From NCBI GenBank assembly GCA_037045225.1, contig JBAOHZ010000009.1, positions 1,674,001 through 1,738,000 on the forward strand: DNA of 64,000 nt. The letters run 5' to 3'. The notes beneath the pieces are model-generated. The model was not told where the DNA came from and searched no databases. It saw only the letters and a program-made list of their open reading frames with translations. How positions within the stretch are numbered: the stretch's first letter is position 1; each line of letters starts with the position of its first letter. This stretch comes from Nitrospira sp. GTDB lineage: Bacteria > Nitrospirota > Nitrospiria > Nitrospirales > Nitrospiraceae. The translations under genes and the position numbers were made by a program. Below are positions 51,271-58,836 of the stretch, piece after piece.

Positions 51271-51657
51271 CTAATACGGCATCTCGTCATCGTCAAACCC
51301 AAAATGATGGCCGATCTCATGCACGACAGTATCGCGCACTTCCTGCACGACTTCTTTCTTGGTGCGACAAAGTCGGAGGATCGGCCCGCGATAGATGGAG
51401 ATTTTGGCCGGCAGTTGTCCACCCGCCTGGAAGAAGGATTCTTTGTCGAGAGAGAGACCTTGATAGAGGCCGAGGAGATCTTCGTCTTCCTCCATCTCCA
51501 GGTCGGCGAGGACTTCGGGTGAGGGCTCTTCTTCCACCACCACGGCAACGTTGGTGATGAGTTTGGCATACTCGTCGGGCAGGCCGTCCAGCGCTTCTTG
51601 CACTAATGCCTGAAACTCCGGTTCGGGTATGGTCAATGTACGCTTTCGAGGCGGCAT
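51271..51657 (-). CDS. Zincin-like metallopeptidase family protein
   Basis: The 128-residue protein has the motif VRDTVVHEIGHHFGFDDDEM near its end, which gives HExxHxxG-D-like zinc ligands. Earlier parts are PEFQALVQEALDGLPDEYAK and YRGPILRLCRTKKEVVQEV. It matches the short metallopeptidase family (DUF1025-like) found in many bacteria, whose substrates are unknown. The ATG at 51657 was chosen since the conserved part begins there; an upstream extension is possible. It lies after polA in the same direction. Confidence 0.85.
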   Translation of the reverse strand: MPPRKRTLTIPEPEFQALVQEALDGLPDEYAKLITNVAVVVEEEPSPEVLADLEMEEDEDLLGLYQGLSLDKESFFQAGGQLPAKISIYRGPILRLCRTKKEVVQEVRDTVVHEIGHHFGFDDDEMPY

Positions 51658-51829
51658 AGGCTGAACCGTATCGACTGACGCTCTGTACAACACCCGCGTT
51701 CGTTCAGGATGTTCAAACAGACTGGCCAGCAAGGCCGCAGGGAGGACGTCGACTGAGGCGTACCGCTTGAGTACGTCGCAGGAAGACGTGCGACTGAGAA
51801 CGCCGCTGGCAGCCTGTTTCAACATCCTG

Positions 51830-54475
51830 CTACGGATGGGCGACTCGCCAGTTGCTCCCCACCCCCAGATCGACCTTGAGCGGAACCGACAGACCCAACG
51901 CCGCGCCGGTGGCTTCCATTTCGGTTTTCACAAGCTGCTTCGCCTGTTCCAATTCCTGGTCCGGCACTTCGAAAATCAACTCGTCATGCACTTGAAGGAT
52001 CATCTTGCAGCGGGACAATTCGTTCTGGAGGCGTTGATGGACCTTAATCATGGCCACCTTGATCAGATCGGCGGCCGATCCTTGAATCGGGCTATTCACC
52101 GCCATGCGCTCGCCGACACCGCGCTGCGAGGGATCGCCACCCTGCAATTCCGGGATCGGGCGCCGGCGGCCGAGGATGGTCGTCGTATAGCCCTTGGTCT
52201 TGCCGTCGTCGATATTGCGATCCATCAACGTCCGCACGGCCGCAAAATTCTCGAAGAACGTCTCGATGTATTTCTTGGCATCGGCTTGCGACACACCGAT
52301 GTTCGATGCGAGGCCGAACGGACTGATGCCATACACAATCCCGAACACCACGCTCTTCGCCGCGCGACGCATCTCCCGCGTGACTTCTCCTGCAGGCAGA
52401 TTGAAAATCTCCATGGCCGTGGCCATGTGAATATCTTCTCCCTTCTCGAAGACCTGCAGCAGGCGAGGGTCTTGCGAGAGGTGAGCTAAAATGCGTGGTT
52501 CGACCTGGCTGTAGTCGGCGCAGAGCAATTGATAACCCGGCGGCGCGATGAAGGCTTCGCGGATGCGCAGGCCGTAATCGCCCTTCACCGGAATATTCTG
52601 CAAGTTGGGATCGGTCGAGGACAGTCGTCCCGTCGCCGCCACCGTCTGGTTCAGCGACGTATGGAGCCGTTTGGTGTCTGGATTCACCAACTGCGGCAGG
52701 GCATCGACATAGGTTGATTTAAGTTTCGTCAGCGTTCGATAGTTCAGGATCTGTGCCGGCAGGTCATGCTGCGAGGCGAGTTGCGTGAGGGTGTCTTCAT
52801 CGGTGGAGTAGCCGGTCTTCGTTTTTCGGAGCGGCTTCAGGCCGAGGGTCTCAAAGAGTACTGTGGCGAGCTGCTTGGGCGACCCGATATTAAACTCGCC
52901 GCCGGCCAGATGGTAAATACTTCCCACCATCTGCTCCAGCTCACGCTCCAACTCTTTGCTCAAAACCTGCAGGCCCTCAACATCGAGCAAGAAGCCATTC
53001 CGTTCGATGTCGGCCAACACCGGCACGAGCGGCATCTCTACGTCTTGAAACAGCGCGAGGCTCCCCTGCTCCTTCAGCCGCTCACGAAGCATCGGTGCCA
53101 CTTTCGCCGTCACAGCGGCCGCCTCGCCCGTTCGACGAACCAGCGCCTCATCCACATCGAACAGGGATTGCGGGCCCTTACTAGCATCGTCGCGCTCCCC
53201 CGCACCCAACTGATAAGTCAGCAGATCCATGGCGATGGCTTCCAACGTATGGGCCCGGCGATTCGGGTTCAACAGATAATCTGCCACCATCGTATCGAAA
53301 TAAGGCCCCGGCATCTCGACACCCTGTCGATGAAGCGCCAACAGCAGCGGCTTGAGATCCTGCACGGCTTTCAGCTTGCTTCCATCGAGCAGGCACTCAA
53401 CGAGTGGGCGTGGCCAGCCACGCGCCTCGCCCTGCACGAAGGCCGCGTGCTCATCTGACCGACCCAGCGCGCAGCCTTGAATATCAGCGCGCACACCCGG
53501 CTCACCGGTCAGGACGCAGGAGACGCCCAACATCGCATCTGCCGGTTGCTTCTTCAGAAACGCGTCCGCCGCTGCAGCATCGTGAATCTGTTCGACATCA
53601 GCCCCCAGCCGATTCTGTTCAGGCGTCTCTCCCTGAAAGGCCTTGGCCAGCGTCATAAACTCTAGTTCACGCAACAGGCTTACAAGCGTCTCCGTCTGCG
53701 GCGCTTTCGCTTGAAACTGGGCCGGGACAAATTCAAGCGGACAGTCCAGCTGAATCGTCGCGAGCTGCTTGCTCATCCGCGCCTGCTCACCCTGCTCCAA
53801 CAACAAGTTCTTGGTTTTCGCCGGCGTGACTTCTTCGACCCGATTCAGCAATTCTTCGATGGTGCCGAATTGCGCGATCAGTTTCATCGCGGTCTTTTCA
53901 CCGATACCTTTGACGCCGGGAATGTTGTCGCTGGCATCCCCCATCAGGCCCATGATTTCGACCACACGTGCCGGCTCCACGCCGAAGCGCACCTGCGAAT
54001 CCGCTTCACCGAACCATTTATCTTTCACCGGATCGAAAATGCGCGTCTTGGGGGTGAGCAGTTGGAACATGTCCTTATCACTGGTGACGATCACGACGTC
54101 AAGACCCTCGACCTCCCCTTTCCGGGCCAGAGTGCCGATCAGATCGTCCGCCTCGTACCCCGCTTGTCTGATGACCGGCAAAGACAGGGCTTCCACCACG
54201 CGATGGATGTAGGGAATCTGCGCGCTCATACCTTGCGGCATGGGTGGCCGTTGCGCCTTATAGTCTTTAAATGCTTCATGACGATGAGTCGGCCCCTTTT
54301 CATCGAATACCACCGCCACATAGTCCGGCCGATGATCCCGTAGAACCTTCAACAACATCGTCGTGAACCCGTAGACGGCGTTCGTCTGCAGGCCTTTGGA
54401 ATTGGAGAGCGGGGGCAGGGCAAAAAATGCCCGATAGATGTAGGCGCTCCCGTCGATGAGATAGAGTGTGGGCAT
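51830..54475 (-). CDS. polA: DNA polymerase I
   Basis: The 881-residue protein has an N-terminal 5'-3' exonuclease (LYLIDGSAYIYRAF, GYEADDLIGTLARKGE, GDASDNIPGVKGIGEKTA), a middle 3'-5' exonuclease-like domain and a polymerase domain. Polymerase motifs are DYSQVEPRILAHLSQDP, REMRRAAKSVVFGIVYGISP and LQVHDELIFEVPD. In the middle domain the DxE of proofreading enzymes is not found (MLGVSCVLTGE in its place), so proofreading is probably lost. The ATG at 54475 begins the conserved domain; the earlier in-frame ORF crosses the tRNA fragment. Confidence 0.96.
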   Translation of the reverse strand: MPTLYLIDGSAYIYRAFFALPPLSNSKGLQTNAVYGFTTMLLKVLRDHRPDYVAVVFDEKGPTHRHEAFKDYKAQRPPMPQGMSAQIPYIHRVVEALSLPVIRQAGYEADDLIGTLARKGEVEGLDVVIVTSDKDMFQLLTPKTRIFDPVKDKWFGEADSQVRFGVEPARVVEIMGLMGDASDNIPGVKGIGEKTAMKLIAQFGTIEELLNRVEEVTPAKTKNLLLEQGEQARMSKQLATIQLDCPLEFVPAQFQAKAPQTETLVSLLRELEFMTLAKAFQGETPEQNRLGADVEQIHDAAAADAFLKKQPADAMLGVSCVLTGEPGVRADIQGCALGRSDEHAAFVQGEARGWPRPLVECLLDGSKLKAVQDLKPLLLALHRQGVEMPGPYFDTMVADYLLNPNRRAHTLEAIAMDLLTYQLGAGERDDASKGPQSLFDVDEALVRRTGEAAAVTAKVAPMLRERLKEQGSLALFQDVEMPLVPVLADIERNGFLLDVEGLQVLSKELERELEQMVGSIYHLAGGEFNIGSPKQLATVLFETLGLKPLRKTKTGYSTDEDTLTQLASQHDLPAQILNYRTLTKLKSTYVDALPQLVNPDTKRLHTSLNQTVAATGRLSSTDPNLQNIPVKGDYGLRIREAFIAPPGYQLLCADYSQVEPRILAHLSQDPRLLQVFEKGEDIHMATAMEIFNLPAGEVTREMRRAAKSVVFGIVYGISPFGLASNIGVSQADAKKYIETFFENFAAVRTLMDRNIDDGKTKGYTTTILGRRRPIPELQGGDPSQRGVGERMAVNSPIQGSAADLIKVAMIKVHQRLQNELSRCKMILQVHDELIFEVPDQELEQAKQLVKTEMEATGAALGLSVPLKVDLGVGSNWRVAHP

Positions 54476-54495
54476 AGCTGAAACAACGTAATCGA

Positions 54496-54526
54496 TGGAG
54501 CCCCGTGCAGGGATCGAACCGACCGC
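54496..54526 (-). other. Orphan tRNA 3'-end-like fragment
   Basis: On the minus strand GGTTCGATCCCTGC and ACGGGGCTCCA look like a T loop, the acceptor 3' strand and CCA. No matching 5' half is present within 80 bases, and the T-stem has a mismatch. It may be a leftover of a tRNA gene or an attachment site. Confidence 0.55.
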
Positions 54527-54533
54527 GGCGCGC

Positions 54534-54965
54534 TCAGTCGGGCGCGATGATGAGCGGCGGTTTATCGAACTTGGCCCGCATGGCATTGATGGTGCTGAGG
54601 ACGGTGGATTGCCCCACGATCTTGGCCTCCACCCTCCGCTTGCCGGGAAACTCAATCAGAGAGAGGCCGATCAACATCGTCAGCACGCCCTGTCCGGGCA
54701 GGAACAGCATGAGAAAACCCGCGAACAAAAAGATCGCGCCCACGACGTTCTTCACCACATGGCCGATCAGTCGAAGGACCGGATTATGGTTCTCCATCCA
54801 GGGGCGCGGAATGCGGACATCGAAATAGTCCGCCGGCAGCCGCATGAGAATGACGGGAATTGCGATCAAGGTCCCCACGAACATGAACACGGAGGAGACC
54901 GCAAACCAGATCAGCACATTCGCCGGCACGTAGGACTCGATCTGCGTGAGAACTTCGCTTATCAC
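54534..54965 (-). CDS. Small membrane protein with PGPGW-like motif
   Basis: The 143-residue protein has two or three membrane segments (about residues 17-42 and 70-100). The second contains AIFLFAGFLMLFLPGQGVLT followed by MLIGLSLIEFPGKRR, like the putative transmembrane PGPGW family. No function is established for the family. It ends next to the orphan tRNA fragment and lies upstream of polA. Confidence 0.75.
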   Translation of the reverse strand: MISEVLTQIESYVPANVLIWFAVSSVFMFVGTLIAIPVILMRLPADYFDVRIPRPWMENHNPVLRLIGHVVKNVVGAIFLFAGFLMLFLPGQGVLTMLIGLSLIEFPGKRRVEAKIVGQSTVLSTINAMRAKFDKPPLIIAPD

Positions 54966-55021
54966 CGGCGCATCCTAGCATGGGGCTTCGCATGGCCGAA
55001 AGAGCAACGGAGGCAAGCCGG

Positions 55022-55050
55022 TTTACGTTGCCTACTCCGCCAGCTATAAT
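55022..55050 (+). promoter_or_regulatory. Promoter with perfect -10 just before the secreted-protein gene
   Basis: TTTACG (55022-55027), 17 bp, TATAAT (55045-55050). The expected start (about 55057) is two bases before the ATG, so the message may be leaderless. Confidence 0.6.
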
Positions 55051-55058
55051 TCCGGACC

Positions 55059-55454
55059 ATGCTGTCCTTACGACCCCGCAGCGCACGACTTAGGAGAGCC
55101 TGCCTCCACACCTCCGGCCTGGCCGCTCTCGCATTCGCACTCTCCTTGTGCCCCGTTGTACTCGGCGGGCAAGCGGTTCGGGCAGCTGACAACGTCCCCG
55201 AATCAGACTTGCAGATCGACATCACCCGAATCGGGCTCGGCAAAGAAGTGGTGATTACCAAGGGCAGGAAAGAATGGTTCATGCGGGTGGAAGTGACACC
55301 GGAAAATTCCGTGGTGGTGCGGCAGGAAAAAGACGGGGAGCGCTACCTCCTCGACGAGAGCGAAATGCACGATCGCGCCATGACACCTACCGAAGTAGAT
55401 GCGGCCATCACCGATTTTGTGAATAGCGTCAAAACCAGACAGAAAGTCCAATAG
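55059..55454 (+). CDS. Small secreted protein of unknown function
   Basis: The 131-residue protein has a basic N-terminus and signal peptide (cleavage near VRAAD, residue 43). The mature part is charged: ITRIGLGKEVVITKGRKEWF and MRVEVTPENSVVVRQEKDGE. No family is recognised. No Shine-Dalgarno sequence is present before the ATG. It lies 5 bp before the DsrE-like gene and is probably co-transcribed. Confidence 0.7.
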   Translation: MLSLRPRSARLRRACLHTSGLAALAFALSLCPVVLGGQAVRAADNVPESDLQIDITRIGLGKEVVITKGRKEWFMRVEVTPENSVVVRQEKDGERYLLDESEMHDRAMTPTEVDAAITDFVNSVKTRQKVQ

Positions 55455-55459
55455 CCGCC

Positions 55460-55879
55460 ATGGCCGACAAACCCAAGTTCGTTCTCTTCGCCCATAACGC
55501 CACGTACGACAAGCTGCATCAGGTCGCCACTCTGGGGCTCACCGCCGCCGCCATGGGCAAGGATGTAATCGTGGTGTTGCTGTTCTGGACGATTAAGAAA
55601 CTCGCAGAAGGAAAGATCGACGACATCGATTTTCCGCCCGAATATGCGGCCTCGGCGGAACAGGTCGCCCGGCTTCTGAAGGAGAAGAAGGTCCCGAAGA
55701 TCTCCGAGATGTTCCAGGAAGCCCGTCTCGTCGGGCAGTTTCGCCTCATCGCATGCAGCGCGGGCCTCGAATATATGGGGGTGGAAGCCGGCGCGGTGGA
55801 ACGCAACGTGGACGAGGTACTCGGGCTCCCCTCCATTCTCTCGCTCACCGCGCAAGCGGAAACCAAATTGTTCATTTAG
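55460..55879 (+). CDS. DsrE-family protein
   Basis: The 139-residue protein has the DsrE-like fold: KFVLFAHNATYDKLHQVATL, TAAAMGKDVIVVLLFWTIKK and FRLIACSAGLEYMGVEAGAV with a Cys at the family position, ending in ETKLFI. DsrE proteins move sulfur or act in related relay. It resembles the DsrE protein at 60806-61336 (same ending motif type NLFI/KLFI), so the two may be paralogues. Confidence 0.85.
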   Translation: MADKPKFVLFAHNATYDKLHQVATLGLTAAAMGKDVIVVLLFWTIKKLAEGKIDDIDFPPEYAASAEQVARLLKEKKVPKISEMFQEARLVGQFRLIACSAGLEYMGVEAGAVERNVDEVLGLPSILSLTAQAETKLFI

Positions 55880-56006
55880 CGACTCGCCGGCGGCGGTGCA
55901 GACGCCTCGGAGCGTGACTATCTCACGCCCCCACGCCCATCCTTCAACCCAACCTTTTCGCGTCGGCCTCATGCTGTCGGCACAGGGTCACCGACGAGGA
56001 GGTGGA

Positions 56007-56726
56007 CTAGAAGTGATAGCCGACCCCGAACGCAAAGATATTGACGAAATAGTTGGCATTGACGCCACCATAGGGCCCGCGCGGCTCGAGATGGAAACGA
56101 GTGTAGTTCACCTTCCATTCACCGAACAGCGCCACATGCTCCGTCAATCGATAGCGCAATCCCACCTGCGTGTTCAGACCCGGCCTGACATCGGCATCGG
56201 CATAACCGGGCTTCCCTGCCCCGTAGGACGGATGCGAGGACCGAATAAAAAAGATCCCAGGGCCGACGCCGACGTACGGTTCAAAAGCCCCCATCTGGTA
56301 CCGCGCGACCAGATTGGCCGCCACCGTCGTAGCCTGAATATGCGCACCAGGCTGATTGTACTGAAACGTGCCGACACCGGGAGCCCGGTCGGTCACCACT
56401 TGCTGCTTCAAGTTCGGAGCGGAGGTAAATACTTCAGCTTCCACGCCCAACCAGGGCAGCGTCTCGAAATAGTACCCCACCTTGGCCCCGAGCATCAGCG
56501 AGTTGTCGAAATCGAGTCGGGACGAAATCGTCCCGTTCGGGATGCCAGTGACGGCTTGATCACCAGTCACCGGCGTATTGCGGGGATCTTTGATCATCGC
56601 ATATCCCGCCTGCCCGGCCACATACCATTCGGCCTGACTGTCCACCGGAAATCCACTGCTCAACAGTTCCGCCGCCACCACAAGACACAGTGCCCATCCC
56701 AGGCTGCCTGTTGTTTTGATCAGCAT
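56007..56726 (-). CDS. Outer-membrane beta-barrel protein
   Basis: The 239-residue protein has a signal peptide (to about residue 32) and alternating beta strands. Examples are WYVAGQAGYAMI, GAKVGYYFETLPWLGVEAEV, RYQMGAFEPYVGVGPGIFFI and VGLRYRLTEHVALFGEWKVN. It ends in FGVGYHF, a C-terminal Phe typical of outer-membrane barrels (OmpW/OmpA-like). The ATG at 56726 has GGGAGGGGAG upstream. Operator-like half-sites lie 32-68 bp upstream. Confidence 0.88.
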   Translation of the reverse strand: MLIKTTGSLGWALCLVVAAELLSSGFPVDSQAEWYVAGQAGYAMIKDPRNTPVTGDQAVTGIPNGTISSRLDFDNSLMLGAKVGYYFETLPWLGVEAEVFTSAPNLKQQVVTDRAPGVGTFQYNQPGAHIQATTVAANLVARYQMGAFEPYVGVGPGIFFIRSSHPSYGAGKPGYADADVRPGLNTQVGLRYRLTEHVALFGEWKVNYTRFHLEPRGPYGGVNANYFVNIFAFGVGYHF

Positions 56727-56757
56727 ACGTCTCCCCTCCCATCGGATCGAATGCCTC

Positions 56758-56794
56758 ACTCATGAGACACTTCATGAGTATCACCTCTACTCAT
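56758..56794. promoter_or_regulatory. Repeated operator-like half-sites upstream of the outer-membrane protein gene
   Basis: ACTCAT (56758-56763), ATGAGT (56774-56779) and ACTCAT (56789-56794) form two overlapping inverted repeats with 8-bp and 7-bp arms. The spacing between centres is 15-16 bp. Confidence 0.55.
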
Positions 56795-56907
56795 CCTGGG
56801 ACAGAAGAGTTTGATTTTTTGAACAGTCGGATAACGCCACGGCGGCAGCCCGCAACCATCGTCGAAACAGATGCCGTCACCGGATGCAGCGCACGGCATC
56901 GCCCCGA

Positions 56908-57720
56908 CTAATGCCGGGTTACCGCAACGTGCACCGGAGCCGGTGTCGGCCATCCGGCCGCCGTCGCCACGCGTTCGATCGCCCGATTGGTATCGAAAAA
57001 CACCTGCCAGTAGTGTTTGTTGTCACAGTAGGGGCGGACGGCAAGGAGTGCTCCCGATGGCGTAAATCCGACCACGTCGATATCGGGCGGCGGGGTAGTC
57101 AACACATTGGGGATCGCGGAAATTTCACGCCTCATCTGCAAAACCGCCGATCCAGAATCGACGCCATGCGCCAACTGAGCCGATAAATCGACCCGGCGAT
57201 AGGGATTTTGGCTGTAGTTCACAATATTGTCCGAGAAAATCTTATTGTTCCCGACGTACACGCGCACGTTGTCCCCGGTCTGAAGTGTGGTGGCAAACAC
57301 CCCGATCTCCAGCACATCGCCAGTAACGCCGCCGGCAGTGATCATGTCACCGACTTTGAACGGACGAAGCACCATCAAAAACGCGCCCGCAGCGAAATTC
57401 GCCAACAAGCCGGACCACGCCGCACCGATGGCAATACCGGCCGCCGCCAAGAGTGCCGCGAAGGAGGTCGTTTCCACACCCATGACGCCCAGTATCGCGA
57501 TGATCAGAGCGATACGCAGTGCGACCTTGACGACCGCCTCGGTATAGCGAGTCAGCGTCGGATCCACATTCCGCGCCCCCATTGCCTTAGACGTGAGTCC
57601 GCCGGCAAGCGTAATAACCCACCCCCCGATCACCCAGAGTGCAATAGCACCGAGCACCTTGCTCCCGAACGCAATCACATAAGTCATCAGCAGCTCGTTG
57701 TACTTGGACACGTTTTCCAT
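56908..57720 (-). CDS. mscS: Small-conductance mechanosensitive channel (MscS family)
   Basis: The 270-residue protein has three membrane segments (about residues 15-45, 65-85, 90-120). The pore helix is GIAIGAAWSGLLANFAAGAF and is followed by LRPFKVGDMITAGGVTGDVL. The cytoplasmic domain has VYVGNNKIFSDNIVNYSQNP. The length is that of E. coli MscS. It releases solutes on osmotic downshock. It lies downstream of nth. Confidence 0.92.
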   Translation of the reverse strand: MENVSKYNELLMTYVIAFGSKVLGAIALWVIGGWVITLAGGLTSKAMGARNVDPTLTRYTEAVVKVALRIALIIAILGVMGVETTSFAALLAAAGIAIGAAWSGLLANFAAGAFLMVLRPFKVGDMITAGGVTGDVLEIGVFATTLQTGDNVRVYVGNNKIFSDNIVNYSQNPYRRVDLSAQLAHGVDSGSAVLQMRREISAIPNVLTTPPPDIDVVGFTPSGALLAVRPYCDNKHYWQVFFDTNRAIERVATAAGWPTPAPVHVAVTRH

Positions 57721-57887
57721 GGATTCCTCCCGTGAAGGGCTACAGACTCGACTGGCATGTCATTCTACACGGAAGGTGCAGACTCGCAACTCCGTCAAAC
57801 TTTGTAGTGAACTTTCAGGAGATCCGGCTCATGGGTTGACGTCGATCCGACGATCACCAATGTGCACCGGCTACTCCCTTCTCATGG

Positions 57888-58547
57888 CTAGCGGGAGTGC
57901 GTCACCCCAACTCGACCGCAATAGGCGGCGATCTTGCACTGGCTGCAGAATGGCGAGACCGGCTGACACAGGTGCTGCCCGTAGGGCACGAGCAGGTCGT
58001 TGAACGTAATCCAATACTTGCGGGGAAGCTTTTCGCGCAGTGCTGTTTCTGTCTCGTCGGGACTCTTGGTCTGCACATACCCCCATCGGTTGCTGATCCG
58101 ATGGACATGAATATCGACGCAAATCCCGGGCTTCTCATACCCGACGGTCACCACCAGGTTGGCCGTCTTCCTCCCAACCCCCGGCAGAGTCAGCAATTCA
58201 TCGATCTTGTCCGGAACCCGACCATGATACCGCTCAAGAAGTTGGCTACAAATCTGCTGAATTTGCTTGGCCTTCGTCCGATAGAAGCCGACGGGATAGA
58301 TGGCGCGCTCCAAGACCGGGAGAGTCAGCCTCTGCATGACGGCCGGTGTGGACGCCAAGGCAAAGAGCCGCGCGCTGGCTTCGGCTGTGGTCTTGTCTTT
58401 GGTGCGTAGACTGAGGAGACAGGCAATCAATACAAGGAAGGGATCACGGCCTGACTGTCTAGCCACGACGCCGACAACCGGATCTGGCCAGCGGGAAATT
58501 TCCCGCTTGACCGTTCGGATGACGGCGTGGATCTCTTGCGCCTGCAT
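57888..58547 (-). CDS. nth: Endonuclease III
   Basis: The 219-residue protein has the helix-hairpin-helix LLTLPGVGRKTANLVVTVGY, the catalytic Asp in GICVDIHVHRISNRWGYVQT and the [4Fe-4S] site C-x6-C-x2-C-x5-C (CQPVSPFCSQCKIAAYC). The catalytic Lys is near YHGRVPDKIDE. It excises oxidised pyrimidines and cuts abasic sites. The start lies before conserved helices. Confidence 0.95.
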   Translation of the reverse strand: MQAQEIHAVIRTVKREISRWPDPVVGVVARQSGRDPFLVLIACLLSLRTKDKTTAEASARLFALASTPAVMQRLTLPVLERAIYPVGFYRTKAKQIQQICSQLLERYHGRVPDKIDELLTLPGVGRKTANLVVTVGYEKPGICVDIHVHRISNRWGYVQTKSPDETETALREKLPRKYWITFNDLLVPYGQHLCQPVSPFCSQCKIAAYCGRVGVTHSR

Positions 58548-58618
58548 GGATCTGCGGGAGTGGAGAACTCAACAGGGAGTGGTCGAACGAGTCGTCGGAT
58601 GGAACGAGCGCCTGACGT

Positions 58619-58813
58619 CTATTCGGGCCGTCGCTTCGCGAGCCACTTCTGCCGACGACGTTGAGCTTCTCGCTCTTTCGCCTTCTTCCGAACGCTCGGC
58701 TTTTCGTAGTAGCGGCGGCGCTTCAGTTCTCGGAACAATCCTTCGCCCGCCAATTTCTTCTTGGCGACCTTCAGGGCTTTTTCGACGTTGTTATTGAAAA
58801 CCTTAATTTCCAT
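58619..58813 (-). CDS. rpsU: 30S ribosomal protein S21
   Basis: The 64-residue basic protein starts MEIKVFNNNVEKALKVAKKK and contains EGLFRELKRRRYYEKPSVRK, typical of S21. It lies between ftcD and nth; it may be a separate unit. Confidence 0.96.
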   Translation of the reverse strand: MEIKVFNNNVEKALKVAKKKLAGEGLFRELKRRRYYEKPSVRKKAKEREAQRRRQKWLAKRRPE

Positions 58814-58836
58814 CGTCAGCTACCTTCGACTCTCTT

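Noticed and set aside
54496..54571. Complete tRNA gene next to polA
   Set aside because: The 76 nt needed do not fold: no acceptor 5' strand, D arm or anticodon arm is found.
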